Assembly (NCBI GenBank): GCA_016870115.1
Contig: VGCH01000012.1
Coordinates: forward strand, 24,412 to 88,411
Direction: 5' to 3'
Length of the DNA stretch: 64,000 nt
Source: Alphaproteobacteria bacterium
Lineage (GTDB): Bacteria > Pseudomonadota > Alphaproteobacteria > Reyranellales > Reyranellaceae
Positions 53,157-62,047 of the stretch are shown piece by piece (within the stretch, counting starts at the first letter, position 1; every line of letters starts with the position of its first letter). Both the position numbers and the translations under genes were made by a program. Under the pieces are notes generated by a model that was not told the origin of the DNA, searched no databases, and saw only the letters and a program-made list of their open reading frames with translations.

Positions 53157-54197
53157 CTACCCTCGCACCGCGTAGCTCCGCTCCTCGACCGGCAGCCTTC
53201 CCTCCTCGATCGCGTGGCAGGCGACGGTGCCGCCTTCGCTTTCGACCGGCTTGGGCCGCTCGCGGCTGCAGCGCTCGTTGGCGAAGGGGCAACGCGGGTG
53301 GAAGGCGCAGCCGGTCGGCGGGTCGATCGGGCTCGGCACCTCACCCGCGACCGGCGCGCGCTGGCGGCCGGTCATGTCGAGGTCGGGGATCGTGTCCAGC
53401 AGCATCCGCGTGTAGGGGTGCTTGGGCCGCCGGAACAGCGTGTCGGTCGGCGCCACCTCGACCAGACGGCCGAGATACATCACGCCCACGCGTGTCGAGA
53501 TGTGGAACACCACGGCGAGGTTGTGCGAGATGAAGAGATAGGTGAGACCGAACCGCCGCTGCAGATCCATCATCAGGTTCAGGATCTGCGCCTGCACCGA
53601 CACGTCGAGTGCCGAGGTGGGCTCGTCGCACACCAGAAACTCGGGCTGGCTCGCGAGCGCCCGGGCGATCGAGATGCGCTGGCGCTGGCCGCCGGAGAAC
53701 TCGTGCGGGAACTTGCGGCCATCGGCCGGGGTGAGCCGCACCTGCCGCAGGAGATCGCCGACCCGCTGCTCAAGGTCGGCCGCGTCCTTGGCGAGGCCGA
53801 AGGCGCGGATCGGCTCGGCCACGATATCGAACACGCGCCAGCGCGGATTGAGGCTGGCGAACGGGTCCTGGAAGATCATCTGCATGCGCCGGCGCAGCGC
53901 GGCCATCTCGGCGCGCCCCCGGCTCTGCGACATATCGTTGCCGTCGAACTCGATCTTGCCCGCGGTCGGCGGATAGAGACCGACCACGAGCCGCGCGACC
54001 GTCGACTTGCCGCACCCGGACTCGCCCACCAGCGAGAAGGTCTCGCCCTTGGCGATCTCGATGTCGATGCCGTCGACCGCCTGCACGATCTGACGCGGCT
54101 TGCCCTCAAGCGCGCGCACCAACCAGGGCGGCGACACGTCGAAATGGCGCTTGAGCGCGCTCAGCCGCACCAGCGGCAAGGTTCCGCCGTCAGGCAT
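53157..54197 (-). CDS. Peptide ABC transporter ATP-binding protein (DppF-like)
   Basis: A 346-residue ATPase with Walker A GESGCGKST, Q-loop MIFQDPFASLNPRW, signature EFSGGQRQRISIARAL and Walker B LVCDEPTSALD, then the OPN-type C-terminal extension with cysteines CAFHPRCPFANERC that can hold an iron-sulphur cluster or zinc. It overlaps dppD by eight bases. With the receptor (57217-58830), two permeases and DppD it completes one full peptide-type importer. Confidence 0.93.
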   Translation of the reverse strand: MPDGGTLPLVRLSALKRHFDVSPPWLVRALEGKPRQIVQAVDGIDIEIAKGETFSLVGESGCGKSTVARLVVGLYPPTAGKIEFDGNDMSQSRGRAEMAALRRRMQMIFQDPFASLNPRWRVFDIVAEPIRAFGLAKDAADLEQRVGDLLRQVRLTPADGRKFPHEFSGGQRQRISIARALASQPEFLVCDEPTSALDVSVQAQILNLMMDLQRRFGLTYLFISHNLAVVFHISTRVGVMYLGRLVEVAPTDTLFRRPKHPYTRMLLDTIPDLDMTGRQRAPVAGEVPSPIDPPTGCAFHPRCPFANERCSRERPKPVESEGGTVACHAIEEGRLPVEERSYAVRG

Positions 54198-55206
54198 GGG
54201 CCGCCTCCTTCGTCCGCACCGCGCCGACGCCGCCGGTATCGTGTCGCCAGCAGGCCGCGCGTGTGGCACCCGCCGCCATCAGCTCGGGCCGTTCGCGGAA
54301 GCAGCGCTCGCCCGCCTCGGTGCAGCGGGCATTGAAGGCGCAGCCGCGCGGAATCTCGGTCAGCCGCGGCATGGCACCATCGATCTGCACCAGGCGCGCA
54401 GAGCGCACGCCCATCGAGGGGATCGAGCCCATCAGGCCGCGCGTGTAGGGGTGCGCGGCGCTCTTGATGACATCGCGCACCGGGCCGATCTCGGCGATGC
54501 GACCGGCATACATGACGGCCACGCGATCGGCGGTCTCGGCGATCACGCCCATGTCGTGTGTGACCAGCATGACGGCGGTGCCATGCTCGCGGCAGAGCCG
54601 CTTCAGGAGCGCGATGATCTGCGCCTGGATCGAGACGTCGAGCGCCGTGGTGGGCTCGTCGGCCACGATCAGGCGCGGGCCCGCGCAGAGTGCCAAGGCG
54701 ATCACCACGCGCTGGCGCATGCCGCCGGAGAATTGGTGCGGATAGTGGTCGATGCGCTGCTCGGCTGCAGGGATGCCGACCTGTTTCAGGAGATCGAGGG
54801 CGCGCTCGCGTGCGGCTTGTGCCGAAAGCGGCAGATGCGTCTGGATCGTCTCCACGATCTGGCGGCCCACCGTGTAGAGCGGATTGAGGCTGGTGAGCGG
54901 GTCCTGGAAGATGGCGCCGATCTTGGCGCCCCGGATGCGCCGCATGCGCTCGTACGGCAGATTGTCGATACGCTCGCCCTCCAGAAGCACCTGGCCGGCC
55001 GCGATGCGGCCCGGCGGCTCCAGCAGGCCGATGATGGCGTTGCCAGTGAGCGACTTGCCGGCTCCCGATTCGCCCACGACGCCCAGCACCTCGCCCGGCG
55101 CGATGTCGAACGACACATCGTCGACGGCAAGGAGCGTGCCCCGGCGGGTCGGGAACTCGACCCGCAGATTGCGGACCTGCAAGAGGGGCGCGGCGGGAGC
55201 GTTCAT
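54190..55206 (-). CDS. Peptide ABC transporter ATP-binding protein (DppD-like)
   Basis: A 338-residue ATPase with Walker A GESGAGKSLTG, Q-loop AIFQDPLTSLNPLYTVG, signature QFSGGMRQRVVIALAL, Walker B LIVADEPTTALD and the C-terminal cysteine segment CAFNARCTEAGERC. It starts nine bases after the DppC-type permease stop. Energises import of peptides or related solutes together with DppF. Confidence 0.93.
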   Translation of the reverse strand: MNAPAAPLLQVRNLRVEFPTRRGTLLAVDDVSFDIAPGEVLGVVGESGAGKSLTGNAIIGLLEPPGRIAAGQVLLEGERIDNLPYERMRRIRGAKIGAIFQDPLTSLNPLYTVGRQIVETIQTHLPLSAQAARERALDLLKQVGIPAAEQRIDHYPHQFSGGMRQRVVIALALCAGPRLIVADEPTTALDVSIQAQIIALLKRLCREHGTAVMLVTHDMGVIAETADRVAVMYAGRIAEIGPVRDVIKSAAHPYTRGLMGSIPSMGVRSARLVQIDGAMPRLTEIPRGCAFNARCTEAGERCFRERPELMAAGATRAACWRHDTGGVGAVRTKEAAHA

Positions 55207-55215
55207 GGAGCCTGG

Positions 55216-56151
55216 TTACCGGAGTTTGGGGTTGAGCGCATCGCGCAGCCAGTCGCCCAGCAGGTTCACGGCCAGCACGAGGAGCGCCAGCGTCACGCCG
55301 GGGAACACAGTGATCCACCACTCGCCTGACTGCAGCACCTCGTTGCCAAGGCGGATCAGGGTGCCGAGCGAGGGCTGTGTGGACGGCAGACCGACGCCCA
55401 GGAACGAGAGCGTCGCTTCGGTGATCACCGCGAGGCCGAGATTGATGGTGGCGATCACCAGCACCGGGCCCATGACATTGGGGAGCACGTGGCGCAGCAT
55501 GATCAGCACCGGCGCCAGCCCGATCACGCGCGCGGCCTGGACATATTCCTTGTTCTTCTCGACCAGCACGGAGCCGCGCACAGTGCGGGCGTACTGGACC
55601 CAGAAGCTGAGACCGATCGCACCCACAATGACATAGATCGCGATCTCATCGTGGCGCTGCACCGAGATCAGGCCGCGCACGACGCCGTCGATCAGCAGAG
55701 CGACCAGAATGGCCGGAAAGGTGAGCTGCACATCGGCCACGCGCATGATGATGGCGTCAAGGGTGCCGCCGACATAGCCACTGACCAGACCGAGCCCGAT
55801 CCCCAGCACCATCGCGACCACGACCGAGGCGAAACCCACCAGTAGCGATAGCCGCGTGCCGTACATGATCGAGGAGAGCACATCCCGCCCCTGCTCGTCG
55901 GTGCCGAGCGGGAAGCGCCATTCGCCGCCCTCGCCGACCAGCACCGGCGGCTTGAGGCCATCGAGCAGGCTCAGCGTCGCGGGATCGAACGGCGTGTGCG
56001 GCGCGAGAATGGGCGACAGGAACGCCGCCGCCACGATCAGGAACGAGACGATCGCCGCGCTGACGGTAAGTGGCGAGCGCTTGAAGCTCCACCACACGTC
56101 GCTGTCGGCGGCGCGTCGCAGCCAGCCCGACACGGCTTCGGTCGCGGCCAT
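55216..56151 (-). CDS. Peptide ABC transporter permease (DppC-like)
   Basis: A 311-residue membrane subunit. ATG 56151 follows the DppB stop by one base. Visible are an N-terminal helix, RFPLGTDEQGRDVLSSIMYGTRLSL, the EAA loop EYVQAARVIGLAPVLIMLRHVLPN and TEATLSFLGVGLPSTQPSLG. Part of the five-gene importer transcribed from 58830. Confidence 0.92.
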   Translation of the reverse strand: MAATEAVSGWLRRAADSDVWWSFKRSPLTVSAAIVSFLIVAAAFLSPILAPHTPFDPATLSLLDGLKPPVLVGEGGEWRFPLGTDEQGRDVLSSIMYGTRLSLLVGFASVVVAMVLGIGLGLVSGYVGGTLDAIIMRVADVQLTFPAILVALLIDGVVRGLISVQRHDEIAIYVIVGAIGLSFWVQYARTVRGSVLVEKNKEYVQAARVIGLAPVLIMLRHVLPNVMGPVLVIATINLGLAVITEATLSFLGVGLPSTQPSLGTLIRLGNEVLQSGEWWITVFPGVTLALLVLAVNLLGDWLRDALNPKLR

Positions 56152-56152
56152 C

Positions 56153-57142
56153 TTAGTGCGCTCCCTTGCCGGCGCCAACATTGGAGCGCAGACGCGGATC
56201 GACCGCGAAGTAGAGAAGATCGACCACAAGGTTGATCGCGACGAACAGGAACGCGATCAGCAGAAGGTAGGCCGCCATCACCGGAATGTCGGCGAACTGC
56301 ACGGACTGGATGAAGAGCTGGCCCATGCCCGGCCAGGCGAAGACGGTTTCCGTCACAATTGCGAACGCGATGATGGCGCCAAGCTGGAGGCCTGCGATGG
56401 TGATGACCGGGACCAGCGTGTTCTTCAGTGCGTGGCCGAAATTGATCGCGCGATCGCTAAGGCCGCGGGCGCGCGCGAACTTGATGTAGTCGGTGCGCAT
56501 CACCTCCAGCATCTCCGATCGCACCAGCCGCATGATGAGCGTGAGCTGGAAGAGGCCGAGCGTGATCGATGGCAGGATCAGCGCCTGAAGGCCCTTCACC
56601 GTCAGGAAATTGGTGGTCCAGCCGCCGAGAGCGACGGTGTCTCCGCGCCCGAACGACGGCAGCAGCCTAAGCATGACGGCGAAGACCAGGATCAACAGGA
56701 TGCCGATCAGGAAGGTCGGGAGCGACACGCCGATCAGCGACACCGCCTGCATCACGCGACTGATCCAGTGACGGGGGTAGAGGCCGGAATAGACGCCCAT
56801 GGGCACGCCCACCACCATCGCGAAGATGGCGGCACAGAGTGCGAGTTCCAGCGTCGCGGGCAGACGCTCGACGATCAGCCGGCCGACCGGCTCGGAGGTG
56901 CGGTAGCTGAGGCCGAACTTGCCTTGCGCGGCGTTGCCGATGAAGCGCACGAACTGGAGCGGCGCCGGATCGTTGAGACCGAGCTTCTCGCGCAGCTCCG
57001 CCCGCTCCTCCATCGATGTGTCCTGCCCCACCATGGCGTTGATCGGGTCGCCGACATAACGGAACAGGAAGAACGCGACGATGCCGACCGTGAGCAGGAC
57101 GGCGATCGACTGCAGGAGGCGGCGGAGAATGAACGCGAGCAT
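56153..57142 (-). CDS. Peptide ABC transporter permease (DppB-like)
   Basis: A 329-residue membrane subunit with FILRRLLQSIAVLLTVGIVAF as first helix, RYVGDPINAMVG and REKLGLNDPAPLQFVRFI. The EAA loop is DYIKFARARGLSDRAINFGHALKN, and TETVFAWPGMGQLFI follows. It begins 74 bases after the receptor gene and ends one base before the DppC start. Confidence 0.92.
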   Translation of the reverse strand: MLAFILRRLLQSIAVLLTVGIVAFFLFRYVGDPINAMVGQDTSMEERAELREKLGLNDPAPLQFVRFIGNAAQGKFGLSYRTSEPVGRLIVERLPATLELALCAAIFAMVVGVPMGVYSGLYPRHWISRVMQAVSLIGVSLPTFLIGILLILVFAVMLRLLPSFGRGDTVALGGWTTNFLTVKGLQALILPSITLGLFQLTLIMRLVRSEMLEVMRTDYIKFARARGLSDRAINFGHALKNTLVPVITIAGLQLGAIIAFAIVTETVFAWPGMGQLFIQSVQFADIPVMAAYLLLIAFLFVAINLVVDLLYFAVDPRLRSNVGAGKGAH

Positions 57143-57216
57143 CGGATATGGCCGAACGGGAACCGGCCCCGCCCGCCTTCCGGGCGGACGGGGCCGGCGA
57201 CCTTACGCGGTGTGGC

Positions 57217-58830
57217 CTACTTGACGCGAACGAAGCGCAGCGGGAACGAGTTGTCCGCGAGCTGCACCAGTTCGATGTCCTTGCGGGCCGCCCACACGAC
57301 CGCCTGCTGGTGCAGGGGGATGTAGGCGAAGTCCGCCGTGTAGAGCTTGGTGGCCTCGGCGAGCATGCCGTCGCGCTTGGCCCTGTCGGTCTCGGACTCG
57401 ATCTTGTTCGCGAGTTCGTCGAGTTTGGCGTTGGAGTAGCCGCTGACGTTGAACTGGCCCTTCTTGGACTGGGCGTTCGGCGTCTGGAACAGCGCCTCCA
57501 GGACGTTGTGCTTGTCGTAGGTCGCGGCCGGCGACCAGCCCAGCATGTAGAAGCTGGTCTCACCCGGCTTGAAGTCCGACTTGCGCAGGATCTTCGCGAA
57601 GTAGAGGTTGCGGGTCTGGGCGCGCAGATTCACCTTCACGCCGATGCGCGCCAGCATCGAGACGACCGCCTGGCAGATCTTCTCGTCGTTGACGTAGCGG
57701 TCGTTCGGGCAATCCATGCCGACCTCGAAGCCATTGGGATAGCCCGCGTCGGCGAGCAGCTTCTTGGCGGCGTCCGGCGCGAGCAGCGACGGCCGGTTGT
57801 CGAGCGCCTTGTTGTAACCGTTGATGCCGGGCGCGACCATGAGGTTGGTCGGGAACGACTGGCCGCGCATCACGGTCCGCTTGATCGCATCGACATCGAT
57901 CGAACGGTGAAACGCCTCGCGCACGCGCTTGTCCTTGAAGGGGTTCTTACCCTTGATGTTGGACTCGAGCAGTTCATCGCGCTCCTGGTCGAAGCCGAGA
58001 TAGACGATGCGCGTCTCCGGTCCCTCGATGACGGCGACGTTGGCGTCGCGCTTGAGGTTGTCGGTGTCGGCCGGCGGCACCTCGTACATCATGTGGATGT
58101 CGCCCGCCTTGATGGCCGCGACGCGGGTCGCCGGGTTGGCAACCGGGGTGAAGATCACCTCGGTGAGATTGTGGACCGGCTTGTCCCACCAGGCCGGATT
58201 CGGCACCAGCACCGTGCGCTCGCCGGCACGACGCTCCTTCAGCATGAAGGGCCCGGTGCCGTTGGTGTTGCGGGTCGCGAAGTTCTCCTCGTTCTTGGTC
58301 ATGTCGGCGGCGGTGACGGTGTTGTTCTTCTCCGCCCACGCCTTGGACATGATCAGGATCGCCGCGAGCTTGTCGGCCAGCAGCGGGTCCGGATACTTGG
58401 TGTCGATCTCGATCCGACTGTCGCTCACCTTGCGCACTTCCTTCACCGAGGCGAAGTAGGCCTTCATGTTCGAGCCGCCGCTATCGGCGCGCTTGTACGA
58501 GAACACCACATCGTCGGCGCTGAAGGCCGCGCCGTCGTGGAACTTCACGCCGGTGCGCAGGTCGAAGAACCAGGTGGTCGGGTTGACGGTGCCCCACTTG
58601 GTGGCGAGCGCCGCCTCGAGCTTGAGGTCCTTGTCGCGGCGGATCAGCGGCTCGTAGATGTTGGAATTGAAGGTGAGCAGGAACGTCTCGTTGCGCGAGT
58701 ACGGATCCATTGAGCTCACGTCGCCGGCATTGGCCCAGCGGAAGGTCTTGGCGTCGACGGTCGGCGCGAACGCCAGCCCCGCCGACAGAAGCGCGGCAGC
58801 AGCCGCAAAACGTCGGAATTGAACGATCAT
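57217..58830 (-). CDS. Peptide-type ABC transporter substrate-binding protein (SBP_bac_5)
   Basis: A 537-residue periplasmic receptor. ATG 58830 is preceded by GGGGGAACCG and opens a signal peptide (VQFRRFAAAAALLSAGLAFAPTVDA). The mature start TFRWANAGDVSSMDPYSRNE, GVKFHDGAAFSADDVVFSYKRA, KRVREAFHRSIDVDAIKR and ADFAYIPLHQQAVVWAA near the end are typical of the family. First gene of the complete importer operon with an M20 hydrolase downstream. It is divergent from a transaminase gene, with 178 bases between starts for promoters. Confidence 0.93.
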   Translation of the reverse strand: MIVQFRRFAAAAALLSAGLAFAPTVDAKTFRWANAGDVSSMDPYSRNETFLLTFNSNIYEPLIRRDKDLKLEAALATKWGTVNPTTWFFDLRTGVKFHDGAAFSADDVVFSYKRADSGGSNMKAYFASVKEVRKVSDSRIEIDTKYPDPLLADKLAAILIMSKAWAEKNNTVTAADMTKNEENFATRNTNGTGPFMLKERRAGERTVLVPNPAWWDKPVHNLTEVIFTPVANPATRVAAIKAGDIHMMYEVPPADTDNLKRDANVAVIEGPETRIVYLGFDQERDELLESNIKGKNPFKDKRVREAFHRSIDVDAIKRTVMRGQSFPTNLMVAPGINGYNKALDNRPSLLAPDAAKKLLADAGYPNGFEVGMDCPNDRYVNDEKICQAVVSMLARIGVKVNLRAQTRNLYFAKILRKSDFKPGETSFYMLGWSPAATYDKHNVLEALFQTPNAQSKKGQFNVSGYSNAKLDELANKIESETDRAKRDGMLAEATKLYTADFAYIPLHQQAVVWAARKDIELVQLADNSFPLRFVRVK

Positions 58831-59008
58831 CGGTTCCCCCCAGGAATGCCGTCCGACCGGGGCCGGACGAGCATGAATGGGGCCAAAATGCCCCGTCATG
58901 GCGGGGGCGTCAATTCACAGTGCGAACCGGACGGTGCCCTCTTCGCATGGACGCTGCGGGGACCCGCCGCTATCGTGGCCGGTACCGCCAATTCCCCGGA
59001 GTCCCGCC

Positions 59009-60415
59009 ATGAACGACGTTTCACGCAGCTTTCGCGGCAATTCCAACGCCGCGCGGGACATCGCCCATCACCTGCACCCTTACACCAACCACAAGAAGCA
59101 CGAGGGCCAGGGGCCGCTGACAATCGTGCGCGGTCGCGGCGTCTATGTGATGGACGACGACGGCAAGGAATACATCGAAGGCATGGCCGGCCTCTGGTCG
59201 GCGGCGCTGGGCTTCAGCAACGAGCGGCTGGCGCGCGTCGCCTACGAACAGATGAAGCAGTTGCCGTTCTATCACGCCTTCAACCATCGCAGCCACGAAC
59301 CCGCGATCGACCTGGCCGAGCGGCTGAAGGCGATGGCGCCGGTGCCGATGTCGAAGGTTTTCTTCGCCAATTCAGGTTCGGAGGCGAACGATACCGTCGT
59401 GAAGATGGTGTGGTACCTGAACAACGCGCTCGGCCGGCCACAGAAGAAGAAGATCGTCTCGCGCATCAAGGGCTACCACGGTGTCACGGTCGCGTCGGCG
59501 AGCCTCACCGGTCTGCCCAACAATCACCGCTCCTTCGACCTGCCGATCCCGGGCGTCCTGCACACCTCGTGCCCGCACTACTACCGGTTTGGCGCGGCGG
59601 GCGAGACCGAGGAGCAGTTCGCGACGCGCTGCGCCGAGGAACTCGAGGCGCTGGTGCTGAAGGAAGGGCCCGACACGGTCGCGGCAATGATCTGCGAGCC
59701 GGTGATGGCCGCGGGCGGCGTGATCGTGCCGCCGCGCGGCTACTACGAGAAGATCCAGGCGGTGTGCCGTAAGTACGACATGCTGTTCATCGCCGACGAG
59801 GTGATCTGCGGCTTCGGACGTACCGGCAATGTCTGGGGCTGCCAGACCATGGGCATCCAACCGGACATCCTCACTTGCGCCAAGGCGCTGTCGGCCTCCT
59901 TCCTGCCGATCTCGGCGGTGATGGTGAACGAGCGCGTCTATCAGGCGCTGATGAGCGAGAGCGACAAGATCGGCGTGTGGGGCCACGGTTTCACCTACTC
60001 CGGTCATCCGGTGGCCGCCGCCGTCGCGCTGGAGGCACAGAAAATCTACGAGGAGACCGATCTCTTCGGCCACGCCAAGCGACTCTCGCCGGTATTCCAG
60101 AAGCACATCCAGAGCTTCGCCGACCATCCGCTGGTGGGCGAGACGATGGGCGTGGGTCTGGTCGGCGCGATCGAGCTGGTCGCGGACCGCAAGACTCGCG
60201 TGGCCTTCGATCCGGTCGCGGTCGGTGTCGGCAACCGTGTGATGCGGCTCGCCATGGAGAGCGGCCTCATCATCCGCAACATCGGCGACCGCATCGCCGT
60301 CTGCCCGCCGCTGGTCATCACCGAGACCGAGCTGGGTGACCTGTTCGGTCGCCTGCGCCGCGCGCTCGATGCCGCCACCGATGAGTTGAAGGCCGAAGGC
60401 CACTTCAAGGGCTGA
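59009..60415 (+). CDS. Class III omega-aminotransferase (PLP-dependent)
   Basis: A 468-residue cytoplasmic transaminase that moves amino groups from amines or omega-amino acids, commonly to pyruvate. Features are DGKEYIEGMAGLWSAALGFSN, FFANSGSEANDT (phosphate binding), GYHGVTVASASLTG, FIADEVICGFGRTG with Asp263, and Lys292 in CAKALSASFLPISAV as the PLP Schiff-base lysine. ATG 59009 is chosen because the family starts here; the frame is open further upstream. It is divergent from the peptide importer operon, which suggests amine nitrogen use, but the substrate is not known. Confidence 0.92.
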   Translation: MNDVSRSFRGNSNAARDIAHHLHPYTNHKKHEGQGPLTIVRGRGVYVMDDDGKEYIEGMAGLWSAALGFSNERLARVAYEQMKQLPFYHAFNHRSHEPAIDLAERLKAMAPVPMSKVFFANSGSEANDTVVKMVWYLNNALGRPQKKKIVSRIKGYHGVTVASASLTGLPNNHRSFDLPIPGVLHTSCPHYYRFGAAGETEEQFATRCAEELEALVLKEGPDTVAAMICEPVMAAGGVIVPPRGYYEKIQAVCRKYDMLFIADEVICGFGRTGNVWGCQTMGIQPDILTCAKALSASFLPISAVMVNERVYQALMSESDKIGVWGHGFTYSGHPVAAAVALEAQKIYEETDLFGHAKRLSPVFQKHIQSFADHPLVGETMGVGLVGAIELVADRKTRVAFDPVAVGVGNRVMRLAMESGLIIRNIGDRIAVCPPLVITETELGDLFGRLRRALDAATDELKAEGHFKG

Positions 60416-60419
60416 GGCG

Positions 60420-60731
60420 ATGGCGGCGGCACCGCCGCTCGGCACCGCCCAGCGCATCCGGACACGCGCGATCTGGGCGGGCGCCTTCTTCGCGGCGTCA
60501 GTGCCGCCGGCGCTGATCGGCTTCGCCCGGACCGGCGGAACCATGGAGGAGGCCGCGCCGCTGGCGCTCGTGTTCTGGGGCCTGGGGGCGCTCTTCGCGT
60601 TGGGCGCCGCGGTCCCGACGCTCCGTCACTGGGACCAGCTGCCCGACGCGGTGCGCTGGCTGGGGGCGGCGCCGATGCTGACGGTGTCGTTCCTGCTGAG
60701 CGCGGCGCTGGTGGCGGCGCTGATCGCCTGA
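60420..60731 (+). CDS. Small hypothetical membrane protein
   Basis: A 103-residue protein with three predicted membrane helices (about residues 18-36, 47-65 and 83-102) and no recognised family. ATG lies four bases after the transaminase stop, with GAGGCG just before it, so it is probably co-transcribed. No motif suggests a function. Confidence 0.6.
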   Translation: MAAAPPLGTAQRIRTRAIWAGAFFAASVPPALIGFARTGGTMEEAAPLALVFWGLGALFALGAAVPTLRHWDQLPDAVRWLGAAPMLTVSFLLSAALVAALIA

Positions 60732-60825
60732 CTGCGACATACCGGCGCCGCGACGCCGGGGCGCCTGACCGACCCTCCGGGCTGACCTAGCCTGCATCCG
60801 GGATCGCCCCCGGGAGCCACCCTCC

Positions 60826-62043
60826 ATGGACTACAATGCCTTCTTTCAGGCCCATCTCGACCGGCTGCGCGACGAGGGACGCTATCGCGTCTTCGCCGAG
60901 TTGGAGCGCATCGCTGGCGCCTTCCCGCGCGCGCGTCACCACCGCGACGGCACCGTTCGCGAGGTCACGGTGTGGTGCAGCAACGACTATCTCGCCATGG
61001 GCCAGCACCCGGTCGTACTGGAGGCGATGCGGGAGGCGGTCGGCGCGCAGGGCAGTGGCGCCGGCGGCACGCGCAACATCTCCGGCACCAACTCGCTGCA
61101 TGCCGAGCTGGAGCGCGAGCTCGCCGCACTGCACGGCAAGGAATCGGCGCTGGTCTTCACTTCGGGCTACGTCGCGAACGAGACCACGCTGCAGACGCTG
61201 GGCGCCATGCTGCCGGGCTGCGAGATCTTCTCCGACGCGCTGAACCACGCCTCGATGATCGAAGGCATGCGCCACTCGCGCGCCACCCGCCGGGTGTTCC
61301 GGCACAACGATGTCCGGCACCTCGAGGAGATGCTCGCGGGCTGCGATCCCGAGCGGCCGCGCATCGTCGCCTACGAGTCGGTCTATTCGATGGATGGCGA
61401 CATCGCGCCGATCGGCGCGCTGGCCGACGTCGCGCACCGGCACGGCGCGCTGGTCTATCTCGACGAGGTCCATGCTGTCGGCATGTACGGCCTGAACGGC
61501 GCCGGTGTCGCCGAGCGCGATGGGGTGGCCGGCAAGATCGACATCGTGCAGGGAACGCTGGCCAAGGCCTTCGGCGTGATCGGCGGCTATATCGCGGCGA
61601 GTGCCGCGACCGTCGATTTCGTGCGCTCCTGCGGTTCGGGGTTCATCTTCACGACCGCGCTGCCGCCCTCGATCGCGGCCGGCGCGCTCGCGAGCGTGCG
61701 CCATGTGCGGGCCCATCCCGAACTGCGGGTGCGCCACCAGGAGCGCGCGGCCAGCCTCAAGCGCAAGCTGGCGGCGGCGGGCTTGCCCGCGATGCCGTCG
61801 GCCACGCACATCGTGCCTGTGTTCGTGGGCGACGCCGCGCTCTGCAAGGAGGCGAGCGATCTCCTGCTGGAGCGGCACGCGATCTACGTGCAGCCGATCA
61901 ACTATCCCACGGTGCCGCGCGGCACCGAGCGGCTGCGACTGACGCCGACGCCCTTGCACGGAGACGCGGAGATGGACCGGCTGGTGGACGCGCTCCGCGA
62001 TGTCTGGGCGCGGCTGGGATTGGCCACGCGCGCCGCGGCCTGA
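60826..62043 (+). CDS. hemA: 5-aminolevulinate synthase
   Basis: A 405-residue PLP enzyme condensing glycine and succinyl-CoA to 5-aminolevulinate, the first step of haem and tetrapyrrole synthesis in alphaproteobacteria. It starts MDYNAFFQAHLDRLRDEGRY like other HemA proteins. It has WCSNDYLAMGQHP, GAGGTRNISGTN, LDEVHAVGMYG and the PLP lysine Lys247 in GTLAKAFGVIGGY, and the histidine segment SDALNHASMIEGMR. Length is standard. It converges on an MFS gene with four bases between stops. Its presence is a main argument for the taxonomic class. Confidence 0.96.
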   Translation: MDYNAFFQAHLDRLRDEGRYRVFAELERIAGAFPRARHHRDGTVREVTVWCSNDYLAMGQHPVVLEAMREAVGAQGSGAGGTRNISGTNSLHAELERELAALHGKESALVFTSGYVANETTLQTLGAMLPGCEIFSDALNHASMIEGMRHSRATRRVFRHNDVRHLEEMLAGCDPERPRIVAYESVYSMDGDIAPIGALADVAHRHGALVYLDEVHAVGMYGLNGAGVAERDGVAGKIDIVQGTLAKAFGVIGGYIAASAATVDFVRSCGSGFIFTTALPPSIAAGALASVRHVRAHPELRVRHQERAASLKRKLAAAGLPAMPSATHIVPVFVGDAALCKEASDLLLERHAIYVQPINYPTVPRGTERLRLTPTPLHGDAEMDRLVDALRDVWARLGLATRAAA

Positions 62044-62047
62044 GGTC

